In this document: positions 19,241-29,500 of the stretch, in pieces
Numbering within the stretch: position 1 is the stretch's first letter
Layout of the letters: every line of letters starts with the position of its first letter
DNA from: Bacteroidales bacterium UBA5281
Lineage (GTDB): Bacteria > Bacteroidota > Bacteroidia > Bacteroidales > Lentimicrobiaceae
Direction: 5' to 3'
Length of the DNA: 64,000 nucleotides
Assembly: GCA_002410555.1 (NCBI GenBank)
Contig: DHSR01000065.1
Coordinates: 6,935 to 70,934, forward strand
Notes under the pieces: model-generated
Told to the model about the DNA's origin: nothing
Databases searched by the model: none
The model's input: the letters and a program-made list of their open reading frames with translations, nothing else
Program-made: the position numbers and the translations under genes

Positions 19241-19474
19241 ATGAAAAAGTTCCTTAAATTTTTTGCTGCAATCACTGTCTTAACGGTTATTAGCTTTGCC
19301 GGTCTTGCCCAACCCAATCCGGGAGGCAACTCAGGAGGAGGTGATGTTGGAGGGCCACCCATTGGCGGTGGCGGTACTGCCCCCGTTGGTGGTGGTATTG
19401 TATTGCTACTTACCATGGCTGCCGGATACGGACTCAAGAAAGTATTCGATGCCCGGAATAAGTTTCAGGATTAA
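19241..19474 (+). CDS. Tiny Gly/Pro-rich exported protein with PID-CTERM-like tail
   Basis: The 77-residue product has an N-terminal signal peptide (cleavage near GLAQ, residues 1-23) and a low-complexity middle of Gly, Pro and Asn (~24-46). The tail has a Pro-Val-Gly-Gly-Gly motif, a hydrophobic Gly-containing helix (~53-66), and a basic finish (KKVFDARNK). This motif/helix/basic order is that of exosortase- or PID-CTERM-type sorting signals described in Bacteroidota, where Pro-Ile-Asp-Gly-Gly is more typical, so the fit is approximate. No sorting enzyme is in the window. It lies between two hairpin terminators, between P2 and the subtilisin, so it may be transcribed on its own or with P2. 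Confidence 0.6.
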   Translation: MKKFLKFFAAITVLTVISFAGLAQPNPGGNSGGGDVGGPPIGGGGTAPVGGGIVLLLTMAAGYGLKKVFDARNKFQD

Positions 19475-19509
19475 TTAGCTGATTATAAGCATCTTAATAC
19501 CTAAACTGC

Positions 19510-19545
19510 AAAAACTGCCCTGCGTATCATTGCAGGGCAGTTTTT
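19510..19545 (+). terminator. Strong hairpin terminator after the tiny exported protein
   Basis: A perfect 14-bp stem AAAAACTGCCCTGC (19510-19523) and GCAGGGCAGTTTTT (19532-19545), with the T-run built into the 3' arm. The symmetric A/T ends mean it could work in both directions. Confidence 0.88.
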
Positions 19546-19654
19546 GATTAAAATCGTTAAACACCGATTGTGTTCCATATTTTTTGAATGAATATTTTCA
19601 TGGGAAATAGCTATTCCTCGAACTTCTAATTTCAAACCCTAAAAAACAAACCTC

Positions 19655-22567
19655 ATGAAAACCCTCTTCTTTACCCTGTTTAATTATCTTTTAAGACATA
19701 CAGTGGCATTTGCTTTAAGCATGGTGATAACCATCTTTGCCTTTAGCGATGCGCAGGCCCAGGTTCCCCAAAAGGGTGAACGTCCTTTCATTGATATCAG
19801 TTCCGTTCCTGATGAAGCTGTTGAACCAGGCATTATTCGCATAAAATTTAAAAAATCAGCAGAGCAACTGCTCGATCAGAACAAACCAACATTAAATGCT
19901 GCCGGAATTGCAGAATTTGGTATTCCTGAAATTGATGCACTCAATCAACAATTTGATGTTGCATCGGCAAAGCAAACATTGGAAATTGCGCTGCGCAATA
20001 CAAAACACACCGACAGACACAGGCTATGGGGTTTTCATTTGTGGTATGATTTGATTCTCCCGGCAAACACAAACTTCCGGACTGCGGTTCAGGCATATGC
20101 TGCTCAGGAAAAGATTGAGCTTGCTGAACCTGTTTATAAAAAGGAATTACTCGTTGGTGATAATGCACAAATCACCCCTTTAAATCCTTCACCGGATAAT
20201 GGAAATATTGCCATTAACTATACGCCCAATGACCCTTTTTACAGTCAGCAATGGCACTATCACAATACCGGTCAACAATCGGGAACGGCAGATGCCGACA
20301 TTGACCTGCCGGAAGCCTGGGATTTAACCAAGGGCAGTAGTCAGGTAGTAGTTGCAGTGATTGACCAGGGCATTGAATATACGCACGTTGACCTGGCAGG
20401 CAATATGTGGTCAGGTACCGGATACAACTTTGTAAATGATAATGCTACAATTATCCCTGGTAACCATGGAACACATGTTGGTGGCACCGTTGCCGGCAAT
20501 ACCAATAACGGCATTGGCGTTAGTGGCATTGCCGGAGGAAATGGATCGGGCAATGGGGCACGATTAATGTCATGCCAGGTATTTATTGAAGGTGGTTCTT
20601 CGGGTGGGTTTGAAGAAGCACCTATCTGGGCGGCTGACAATGGGGCTGCCATTTCTCAGAACAGTTGGGGCTACACCAGCATGGGTGTTTATGATCAGGT
20701 GGCATTGGATGCCATTGATTATTTTAATGCCAATGGTGGAGGCAGTGTGCTGGATGGGGGAATTACCATTTTTGCTGCCGGAAACTATGATGCCTCCGGT
20801 TTATGGTATCCCGGTTGTTACAGTGGAACTTTTGCCGTGGCAGCTACCAACAATCAGGATATGAAATCGTGGTATTCAAATTATGACAACTGGGTGAATA
20901 TCTCAGCTCCGGGTGGTGAAACCAATAGTGTGAATGAGCGTGGGGTTTTGAGTACGCTGTTAAGCAATACCTACGGATTTTATCAGGGGACTTCAATGGC
21001 ATGTCCTCATGTTTCAGGCGTGGCAGCACTGATTTTATCACTGGCGCCCGGACAATTGACTTCAGCAGAGCTTAAAACCATACTTGAGTCAAGCACTGAT
21101 GATATCACCAGCCTCAATCCTGGTTTTGAAGGCATGCTTGGCACCGGAAGGCTAAATGCTTATCAGGCACTTCTGCTTACCCAGGATTATATTAACCCTT
21201 TAGTCCCACTACCTCCATCGGATATACTGGCAAATGCTGCATCAACATCTCAGATTGACCTTAGCTGGATGTTAAATCCTGACAATGACCCCGTGATGCT
21301 TGCCTACAATACAACCAATACTTTTGGTATTCCATCCGGTAGTTATGCAAATGGTGCTGCCATTTCAGGGGGAGGGACTGTAATTTATCAGGGAAGTGCC
21401 ACCTCCTTTTCACATACTGCACTCAGTCCCTCAACCAAATATTACTATGCGTTATGGTCGAGAGATGGCACCTACTATTCAGCTTTTCCAATTCAGAATT
21501 CAGCTACTACATTATGTGGAGTGGTAACACTTCCTTATGAGCAGCATTTTGCCGGAAATGATTTCCCGCAGTGTTGGTCCCAAACGTCTACCATAAGTGA
21601 TCGATGGACTGTATCCTATACCAATAATGCCGGCGGAACTCCCAATGAGATGCATGCAGGATGGTCTTCCGGAAATGGAGTCAGCAGGTTAATTATGCCT
21701 CCAATCAATACCAATGGCGTGAGTTCTCTTGCATTGTCATTCAAGCATTTTTATGATGATTACGGAACAGGCTTAAATTACAAGATACAATCCAGTGCTG
21801 ATGGCATTACCTGGACTGATGAAGTCTGGAACAATACCTCCGGTTCAGGCGATAATTCGGGGACCGTAAATACCACAGTTGTCAACAATTCAGGAGCGAT
21901 TACATACATTGCGTGGGTGCTTGAGGGAAACCACTATCAATTTGATGCCTGGGACGTGGACGATGTTATGGTAACGGCGGCTGGCACAAAAACCCTTAAC
22001 CTGACCGTTTATCCTCAGGGACTTTATGCCGGCGGCGGTACACTGGCTAAAGCTCAGAATGAATCCGGAGATCAGTTCCCCGGAAATATAGCCGATGAAA
22101 TCTTTATTGAATTGCACAGTGCTTCAAATTATAATGTGATTATACATGCCAGTGCCGCAGCTCCGTTACATACCGATGGCAGCGTTTCCATTACTGTACC
22201 TTCATCATTTTCAGGCAGCTACTACATCACTGTTAAGCATAGAAATTCAATTGAAACCACTTCGGCTTCAGCGATTTCCTTTGCCGGAAGCACCATTTCC
22301 TATGCATTTGACCTACCGGCAAAAGCCTATGGAAGCAACCTTAAACTGTCGACGGATGGTTATGGGCTGTTATATGGCGGAGATGCCAATGACGATAATG
22401 TGATAGATACCGGTGACATGTCGGAAATTGACAATGGTGCTTCAGCATTTGCTACAGGCTACCTCATAGCTGATATAAATGGAGATGGAGTGGTGGATAC
22501 CAGTGATATGACCCTCACTGATAATAATGCCTCCACTTTTGTGAGTTCTATTTTACCTTACGAATAA
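19655..22567 (+). CDS. Secreted subtilisin-like (S8) protease with dockerin-like C-terminal module (P3)
   Basis: A 970-residue exported serine protease. A signal peptide (to about residue 36, AQAQ) is followed by a propeptide region (~37-180) and the S8 catalytic domain (~205-505). The triad is intact: D237 in VIDQGIEYTH, H274 in NHGTHVGG, S447 in GTSMACPHVSG. The oxyanion Asn is in SQNSWGY. Then come an FN3-like domain (~510-625), a MAM-like choice-of-anchor J domain (~626-770), and the ~195-residue module shared with P1, P4 and P5. Two good DxNxDG-type calcium loops close the module. There is no T9SS tail. It could digest external protein or process its giant neighbours; the latter is inference from position only. 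Confidence 0.92.
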   Translation: MKTLFFTLFNYLLRHTVAFALSMVITIFAFSDAQAQVPQKGERPFIDISSVPDEAVEPGIIRIKFKKSAEQLLDQNKPTLNAAGIAEFGIPEIDALNQQFDVASAKQTLEIALRNTKHTDRHRLWGFHLWYDLILPANTNFRTAVQAYAAQEKIELAEPVYKKELLVGDNAQITPLNPSPDNGNIAINYTPNDPFYSQQWHYHNTGQQSGTADADIDLPEAWDLTKGSSQVVVAVIDQGIEYTHVDLAGNMWSGTGYNFVNDNATIIPGNHGTHVGGTVAGNTNNGIGVSGIAGGNGSGNGARLMSCQVFIEGGSSGGFEEAPIWAADNGAAISQNSWGYTSMGVYDQVALDAIDYFNANGGGSVLDGGITIFAAGNYDASGLWYPGCYSGTFAVAATNNQDMKSWYSNYDNWVNISAPGGETNSVNERGVLSTLLSNTYGFYQGTSMACPHVSGVAALILSLAPGQLTSAELKTILESSTDDITSLNPGFEGMLGTGRLNAYQALLLTQDYINPLVPLPPSDILANAASTSQIDLSWMLNPDNDPVMLAYNTTNTFGIPSGSYANGAAISGGGTVIYQGSATSFSHTALSPSTKYYYALWSRDGTYYSAFPIQNSATTLCGVVTLPYEQHFAGNDFPQCWSQTSTISDRWTVSYTNNAGGTPNEMHAGWSSGNGVSRLIMPPINTNGVSSLALSFKHFYDDYGTGLNYKIQSSADGITWTDEVWNNTSGSGDNSGTVNTTVVNNSGAITYIAWVLEGNHYQFDAWDVDDVMVTAAGTKTLNLTVYPQGLYAGGGTLAKAQNESGDQFPGNIADEIFIELHSASNYNVIIHASAAAPLHTDGSVSITVPSSFSGSYYITVKHRNSIETTSASAISFAGSTISYAFDLPAKAYGSNLKLSTDGYGLLYGGDANDDNVIDTGDMSEIDNGASAFATGYLIADINGDGVVDTSDMTLTDNNASTFVSSILPYE

Positions 22568-22586
22568 TAAATTAAGTGTAAACATT

Positions 22587-22613
22587 CCACCTCTGTCCCT
22601 GATGTCGGAGGTG
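22587..22613 (+). terminator. Hairpin after P3
   Basis: CACCTC (22588-22593) pairs with GAGGTG (22608-22613), extendable inward with one G-U pair, followed by AAATTAAAAA rather than a T-run, so termination is less certain than at the other sites. Confidence 0.5.
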
Positions 22614-22633
22614 AAATTAAAAATCAACACCCT

Positions 22634-25600
22634 ATGAAACATCTTTACACCTTCTCAGTTACTCTGTTAACTATTTTTCTTGCATTGCCTTCATTGAACT
22701 TTGCCCAGCATCAAGCGGAGGAACAAGGTCCAACGTTGATAACTTCATCCCATAGCATGATTGAAGTTGCTTCTATAGCTGATCAGATGGCAACCGGTCG
22801 GTTCATTCAGGCACAGGATAAAATTAAAGAGTTTAATCCAAAAAAATGGGGTAAAAATACTTTTATCCCTGGAAAGGGTTTACCCGTAGGCAATGATCCT
22901 TTATACCGTCCAAATAAAGGGCCGGGCCAGCCACTGAGAAGCCCCCTGCTTACTTTTCAGGCAGCCAGTTCTGGTTCTACCCCCACCGATCCTACCGGCG
23001 CTGTGGGGCCCAATCATTTTGTAAATGCCTGGAATACAGCTTTCAGGATATGGGACAAAGCTGGAAACCCTTTAACCAGCGAGGCCTCTCTGGGAACTTT
23101 ATTCCCAGGAACCATGGGCGATCCCATCGTTTTTTATGACAGATATGCCGACCGCTTTCTGATTACAGAATTTTTTAGCAATGGATTTGATGTTGCCATA
23201 TGTCAGGGGCCCGATCCGGTGAATGACGGATGGTATGTTTATCGTTTCAATACCAATACCTTTCCCGATTACCCGAAATTCTCTGTCTGGAGTGATGGAT
23301 ATTATATAACGGCAAACAAAGATCAGAATTCAGCAAGCACCAGTCAGGTAGTTTTTGCGCTCGAACGCAACAAAATGTTAACGGGGAATCCGACAATACA
23401 AATGCTGGGATTTCCCCTTACGGGAGTGGTAACCAGCGGCTTTTACAGCCCGCTGGGGTTCAATTGTAATGGGCCTGACCTTCCCCCGCCGGGCAATGCA
23501 CCCATAGTATATATGCAGGATGACTCCTGGAGTGGAATTTCCAATGATCATCTTAAAATCTGGAACATCAATGTGAACTGGACCACCCCGAACAGTTCCA
23601 CCATTTCTGCACCGCAAATGATAAATACAACCCCATTTGACGGCGTTTTTGATGGCGGATCATTCTCCAACCTTCCTCAGCCTTCAGGGTATGATATCGA
23701 TGCTTTACAGGCTACCATTATGTATATGGCGCAATACCGAAGATTCACGGGACACAATTCAGCTGTGTTTAACTTTGTGGTTGACCTTGATGGTGGCGAT
23801 GATTATTCAGGTATTCGATGGTACGAATTGAGACAAACGGCGGATGGTGCACCCTGGAGTATATATCAGGAAGGTACCTATGCGCAGCCGGATGGCCACA
23901 GTGCATTTTGTGGTGCCATGTGTATGGATGCCAATGGTAATATTGCACTTTCTTACACAACGGTAAGCCCTACCCTTTATCCGTCTTTGAGATATACCGG
24001 CCGCCTGGCCTCTGATCCACCGGGTATTATGACTTTTGCTGAACAGGTTATCTATAATGGTTCACAGATTAATCCTGCGAGCCGGTATGGAGACTATGCC
24101 CAAATGACCATTGATCCGCTGGATGATGCTACCTTTTGGGCCATAGGCGAGGCATTTTCAGGTGGCAGAAAAAATTACGCCGGGGCATTTCAACTTGCCC
24201 CACCCGAACTCACAGCCAATTTTAATGCAGATGTGTCCACTGTGTGTAAAGGCGGCAGTACTAATTTTAACGACTTATCCCAACCGGCAGCTACTTCATG
24301 GAACTGGAGCTTCCCCGGTGCTTCACCCGCTTCCTCAACACAGCAAAACCCATCAGGAATAACCTATTTAAACAGCGGATCATATGATGTAACACTTACT
24401 GTATCTAATGGCAGCGAAGTGAATACCCTTACCAGAAATGATTACATAAATGTCGAGGATCTTATTGCCGGTTTCAGTGCATCAGCTACTTCCCTTATAG
24501 TAGGCAATCAGGTTACGTTCATAGATGCATCGGCCTGTGACCCTCAAACATGGAACTGGACCTTTGAAGGCGGTGATCCGGCAACCTATAACGGACAAAT
24601 ACCACCTCCCATTACATACAACCAGACTGGGAGCTATGATGTGTCTCTTGTTATTACTAAACCGGGTGCATCTGACAATATTTCCCGATCTGATTACATT
24701 ACAGTGTTACCACCGGTCTTCACTATGCAAAACGGAACCATAACAACCTGTACCGGCGATTTCTACGACAGTGGAGGAGCCAACGCCAACTATTCCAGTA
24801 ACGAAAATCTTGTATTGACAGTTATGCCTCAGGGAAATGGCAATTTATTGAAAGTAAGCTTTTCGGCTTTCAATCTGGAAAACAATTATGACAAATTGTA
24901 TATATACGATGGAGCTTCTGTAGCCAATAATTTATTGGCAACACTAACAGGCACCACTTTACCGGGCACCTACACTTCATCAACCGGCCCACTGACCTTC
25001 AGATTTACTTCTGACAATTCACTAAACAGAGCCGGTTGGGAAGCTTCTTTTGAATGTATGAATACCAATATGCCTCCGGTAGTCAATTTTATGGCATCGG
25101 AAACTACCGTTGCTCTGGGAGAAACAGTGCAACTTACCGATTTAAGTACAAACCTTCCCACTTCATGGCTCTGGAATATTACACCGCCAACATTTGAATA
25201 TGTTTCTGGCAGCAACGGCAGCAGTCAAAATCCGGCAGTGATTTTTACAGAAACCGGAACTTATACCGTCAGTCTCACGGCTTCGAATGTAAATGGCAGC
25301 AATACCTACATTAAGGAAAACTACATCCAGGTTCTTCCGTTTATATATTGCACCCCAGCATACAGTACCGGAACAGGTGATGGCGATTACATATCGCTGG
25401 TTCAACTGAACGGTATGGCGAATTCAACCGGTGCTTCGGCAAGCCCATATTACACATACTTTAGCAACCTGAGCACCGATTTGATTCCCGGATCAGCCTA
25501 TACCCTAACCGTGAGTGCAGGCAGTTATAGTTCAAACAATATTTCGGCCTGGATTGACTTCAATATTGACGGAGTATTCTCTGAGGCCGAAAAATTAGGC

Positions 25601-26353
25601 AATGTGGCACTGGGAGCCATGCCTGCGACAGGGGATATTCTTTTTACCGTACCTGCTGATGCTGAAATTGGCAATACCCGCTTGCGCGTAAGGGAAGTTT
25701 ATGGGCAGGCCAATCAAAACCCCTGCGCCACTTACACTTATGGTGAAACTGAAGATTACAACATCCATTTGCTTCCACAAAACAGGGAGTTGATGCTTAC
25801 CCTATACCTGGAAGGCCTGTTTAACGGAACAAACATGAATAAAGTGCAGAATGCCAGCGGAGACCAGTTTGGCGGTGATATTGCAGATGAAATAGTTCTT
25901 GAACTGCATCACATTTCACCACCCTATGCTCTGGTCAATGAGGCTCATGTCCTTGCAGTAAATACCGACGGAACAGCCAGCATTTCATTGCCCGCGTCGT
26001 TGGGAGAAAGTTATTACCTGGCAATTAAACACCGCAACAGCATTGAAACCTGGAATGCTTCTCCCCTATCTTTTGAAAATCTGACGATAAGTTATGACTT
26101 CAGCTCATCTCAAAGTCAGGCCTATGGCAACAATCTGAAACTTATCGGCGACAAGTGGGTCATTTACGGTGGCGATGTAAACCAGGATGGAACAGTAGAC
26201 ATTGAAGACATGACACCCGTGGATAACGATGCTGCCAATTTCATTTCTGGTTATCTGGTTAACGACATAAATGGAGATGGCATGGTTGATATCAGTGATA
26301 TGACCATTGTGGACAACAATGCGGCAATGTTTGTTGGGAAGATTACGCCATAG
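22634..26353 (+). CDS. Giant secreted protein: propeller-like, PKD, CUB, GEVED and dockerin-like module (P4)
   Basis: The 1,239-residue product has a signal peptide (to about residue 25, NFAQ) and a ~500-residue N-terminal region that looks like a beta-propeller/sialidase-like fold (DPTGAVGPNHFV near the start, SRYGDYAQMTIDP near the end). Two PKD domains follow (~525-605 and 608-692), then a CUB-like domain (694-809), a third PKD-like domain (812-900), and a GEVED domain (904-1050, closing with YGETEDYN). The shared C-terminal module occupies 1051-1238, with calcium loops DVNQDGTVD and DINGDGMVD. No catalytic residues are evident. The architecture fits a surface protein that binds glycans or proteins. 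It follows P3 by 66 bp. Confidence 0.82.
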   Translation: MKHLYTFSVTLLTIFLALPSLNFAQHQAEEQGPTLITSSHSMIEVASIADQMATGRFIQAQDKIKEFNPKKWGKNTFIPGKGLPVGNDPLYRPNKGPGQPLRSPLLTFQAASSGSTPTDPTGAVGPNHFVNAWNTAFRIWDKAGNPLTSEASLGTLFPGTMGDPIVFYDRYADRFLITEFFSNGFDVAICQGPDPVNDGWYVYRFNTNTFPDYPKFSVWSDGYYITANKDQNSASTSQVVFALERNKMLTGNPTIQMLGFPLTGVVTSGFYSPLGFNCNGPDLPPPGNAPIVYMQDDSWSGISNDHLKIWNINVNWTTPNSSTISAPQMINTTPFDGVFDGGSFSNLPQPSGYDIDALQATIMYMAQYRRFTGHNSAVFNFVVDLDGGDDYSGIRWYELRQTADGAPWSIYQEGTYAQPDGHSAFCGAMCMDANGNIALSYTTVSPTLYPSLRYTGRLASDPPGIMTFAEQVIYNGSQINPASRYGDYAQMTIDPLDDATFWAIGEAFSGGRKNYAGAFQLAPPELTANFNADVSTVCKGGSTNFNDLSQPAATSWNWSFPGASPASSTQQNPSGITYLNSGSYDVTLTVSNGSEVNTLTRNDYINVEDLIAGFSASATSLIVGNQVTFIDASACDPQTWNWTFEGGDPATYNGQIPPPITYNQTGSYDVSLVITKPGASDNISRSDYITVLPPVFTMQNGTITTCTGDFYDSGGANANYSSNENLVLTVMPQGNGNLLKVSFSAFNLENNYDKLYIYDGASVANNLLATLTGTTLPGTYTSSTGPLTFRFTSDNSLNRAGWEASFECMNTNMPPVVNFMASETTVALGETVQLTDLSTNLPTSWLWNITPPTFEYVSGSNGSSQNPAVIFTETGTYTVSLTASNVNGSNTYIKENYIQVLPFIYCTPAYSTGTGDGDYISLVQLNGMANSTGASASPYYTYFSNLSTDLIPGSAYTLTVSAGSYSSNNISAWIDFNIDGVFSEAEKLGNVALGAMPATGDILFTVPADAEIGNTRLRVREVYGQANQNPCATYTYGETEDYNIHLLPQNRELMLTLYLEGLFNGTNMNKVQNASGDQFGGDIADEIVLELHHISPPYALVNEAHVLAVNTDGTASISLPASLGESYYLAIKHRNSIETWNASPLSFENLTISYDFSSSQSQAYGNNLKLIGDKWVIYGGDVNQDGTVDIEDMTPVDNDAANFISGYLVNDINGDGMVDISDMTIVDNNAAMFVGKITP

Positions 26354-26583
26354 TTTGGCGTTATCATGATTGAAAAAATCATTAGTGACCGGAGAAATTA
26401 AAAAAATTCTTCTTTTTGCCTGTATGCCAGTGACTTAATGAGGTTTTTAAGGATTGTGGATGGAAGGAAACTCAGCTTTCTCCCACCTCCAATCTCCCCT
26501 TACCAAAAGATATACTCCTGTCATTCAGCGCAATATGAAGTCTGACACAAATCAAACAATTCATAAACCAAAACTTTTTACCT

Positions 26584-29500
26584 ATGAAAAGAAACAAACT
26601 TCTAACAGCCATGCTGGCTATGTTTATGCTTTATCCCTGGATCGGAATGAGTCAGGGCTTAGAAGATTTTACAAATTCCAATGCAACCACTGCATATACT
26701 AACAACTCTTTTGTTGGTAACAATGGTATTACCTGGACTTATGTCGCCTCAAGAGATGAAAATGGAGATGCCAACGGCTCTGGCATTGATGGTAAGGCAC
26801 TTATGCTTAGAAGAGTTTCAGACAATAGCGCCGTTAGTTCCTCGGCTATAAGCGGTGGAATTGGGAACTTCAGTGTTAAACTTTATAAAGGTTTTACCGG
26901 GAGTGGAGATCGCCAGGTGGAATTGTTTATAAATGGTATCTCGCAAGGTACATCTACTCCTTTTGATGATTATGCTGAACACCTCTTTGAAGTTAATGGA
27001 ATTAATATTAGTGGTGATATTGTCATTAAAATAGCCAACATTACTTCGAAACAAGTGATTGTGGACGATATTTTATGGACTTCCTATAATTCAGGAACTC
27101 CGGTGGTTGCTACCCCATTATTCACACCGGCCGGAGGTAATTATTACTCAGCGCAGAGCGTTTCCATTTCTACAACCACACCGGGTGCCACCATCTACTA
27201 CACTACCGATGGAAGTGATCCCGACAACACTTCAACTGAATATACTGTTCCTATTGGGGTAAGCACTGATCAAACACTCAAGGCCAGGGCCTATGCCTCC
27301 GGTTATGATCCCAGTGCAATTAGTTCAGCTACCTATTTTTTTCCGGTTATCAACAATGTGGCCAATATTGCTGAATTGCGGGCAGACTTCACTGAAGGCA
27401 CCATCTATCGTTTAACCGGAGAAGCTGTGCTTACTTATCAAACAAGCGTGAGGAATGCCAAATACATTCAGGATGCCACCGGAGCTATTCTGATTGATGA
27501 CCCTTCCGGCAAAATCACCTCCACTTATTCTGTTTATGATGGAATTACTGGGATTACAGGTACACTGGGCCTATATCAGAATATGCTGCAGTTTACCCCG
27601 GTTGCTGATCCAGGCATGGCCAGTAGCACTGGTAATTCCATTGTTCCTGAAGAAGTTACGCTTGCAGACCTTGGCCCAGGCCATCAGGCTAAATTGGTGA
27701 AAATTCTGAACACGACAATTTCAGAAACAGGAAATTTTGCTGCCAGCACAAATTATAACCTGACCGATGCTTCCGGCACCGGAATTTTAAGAACTCAATA
27801 CAATGATCTGGATTACATAGGAACGCCTGTTCCGGAAACATCACAAAATATTACAGGGGTTATACTTCAATATACTACAAATATGCAATTGGTGCCAAGA
27901 AGCCTGGCTGATTTTGAAACAGGCGATAGTCCGGCACTCGTTGCTGATCCAACGACCTTGTCAGGATTTACTTATAGCCAAGGTAACGGACCTTCAGCTT
28001 CTCAAACTTACGAAATCAGCGGAAGCCAGCTTACCGGTTTTCCTGGTATTATTTCAATAACCGGCAGTTCCAATTTTGAAGTATCCGTTGATGATATTAC
28101 CTTCGGCACTTCTGCCAACATATCTTATACCTCATCAACGCTTTTGGCTACACCTGTGTATGTCCGGATGAAAGCCGGTTTAACGGCTGGTTCCTATACC
28201 GACGAAATCATTACCAATAGCGGTGGCGGGGCATTGGCTGATGTGGAAGTGGTTTGTAGCGGAAGTGTGCTCTCTGCTGAAGCTTCAAATCATGTTACCA
28301 ATTTTATGGCGGAATCAGTTACTGCCACTGCCATTCCACTTACCTGGACGGATGCAGTTGGAGAGGTATTGCCGGCAGCCTATCTGATCAAAGGAAGTGC
28401 AATAAGTTTTGATGATATTGACGCACCGACAGATGGTCTTCCTGAAACAAACAGCGCTCTGGTTCACAATGTGGACTTTGGAATGGAAAATTATACTTTC
28501 ACCGGGCTAATCCCTGAAACACCTTACTTCTTCAAAATATATCCCTATACCAATGAAGGTACAGCCATTGATTTTAAAACCGATGGTTCAGTTCCGGAAT
28601 TAATGGCTTCAACTACTGTAATTCCTGCCGGCGCACTTGTCTACGAAGGATTCGATTACACCCCGGGTGAAGCCCTGCAGGCACAAGTTGGTTGGACAGG
28701 CATAAATTCCGGAGATGACATACTTATTGCTCAAAGTAACTTATCCTATACTGGTCTGCAAGCGTCTCAAGGACAAAAGATAATCTTTGACGGGAGCGGA
28801 ATGGATGCTTACAAAGCTTTTGTTCCTCAAACCAGCAACACTGTTTACTATTCATTTATCATGAATGTAACAGACCTGGGATCCTTAAATGCAACGGGTG
28901 GATATTTTACCGGACTTGCATCGAATGGCACAACCTTTGGAGCCACCGTTTGGACCGGACTGTCTGGTGAAGGATACAAAATCGGTATCAATCCGAGAAC
29001 ATCAACCTCTACAAATATGATATGGGTGGATGGCATCCAAACCTTAAACAACGAGGTATTTATTGTAGTTTCTTATGAATTTGTAGAGGAAACCGGTAAC
29101 GACATTGTTAAGATATGGGTAAATCCGGATGCGTCTTCGCTTGGAAGTGCAACACCGCCTGAAGCTTCAGCAACTGTAAACAATACCGGAGGGCAAGACC
29201 TTACTCAGGTAAGCCAGTTCTTTATCCGTCAGGACAGCAACACTGAAACCCCATTCCTCGAAATGGACGAATGCCGCATAGGTCTTAACTGGGCGGATGT
29301 TACCCCGACAGGAGAAGCAGGCAAAACACTTAACTTACAGGTTTTACTTGAGGCATTGTATGATGAAAATGGTTCTATGCGGGAAGCATTAGACGAGAAT
29401 GGTTCGCATTTTGGAACAGGTATAGCCGATGTAATTTCAGTTGAACTGCATGAAGCAGCAAATTATGGAAACAAATTGGACAGTATTGCCGGGGTACAGC

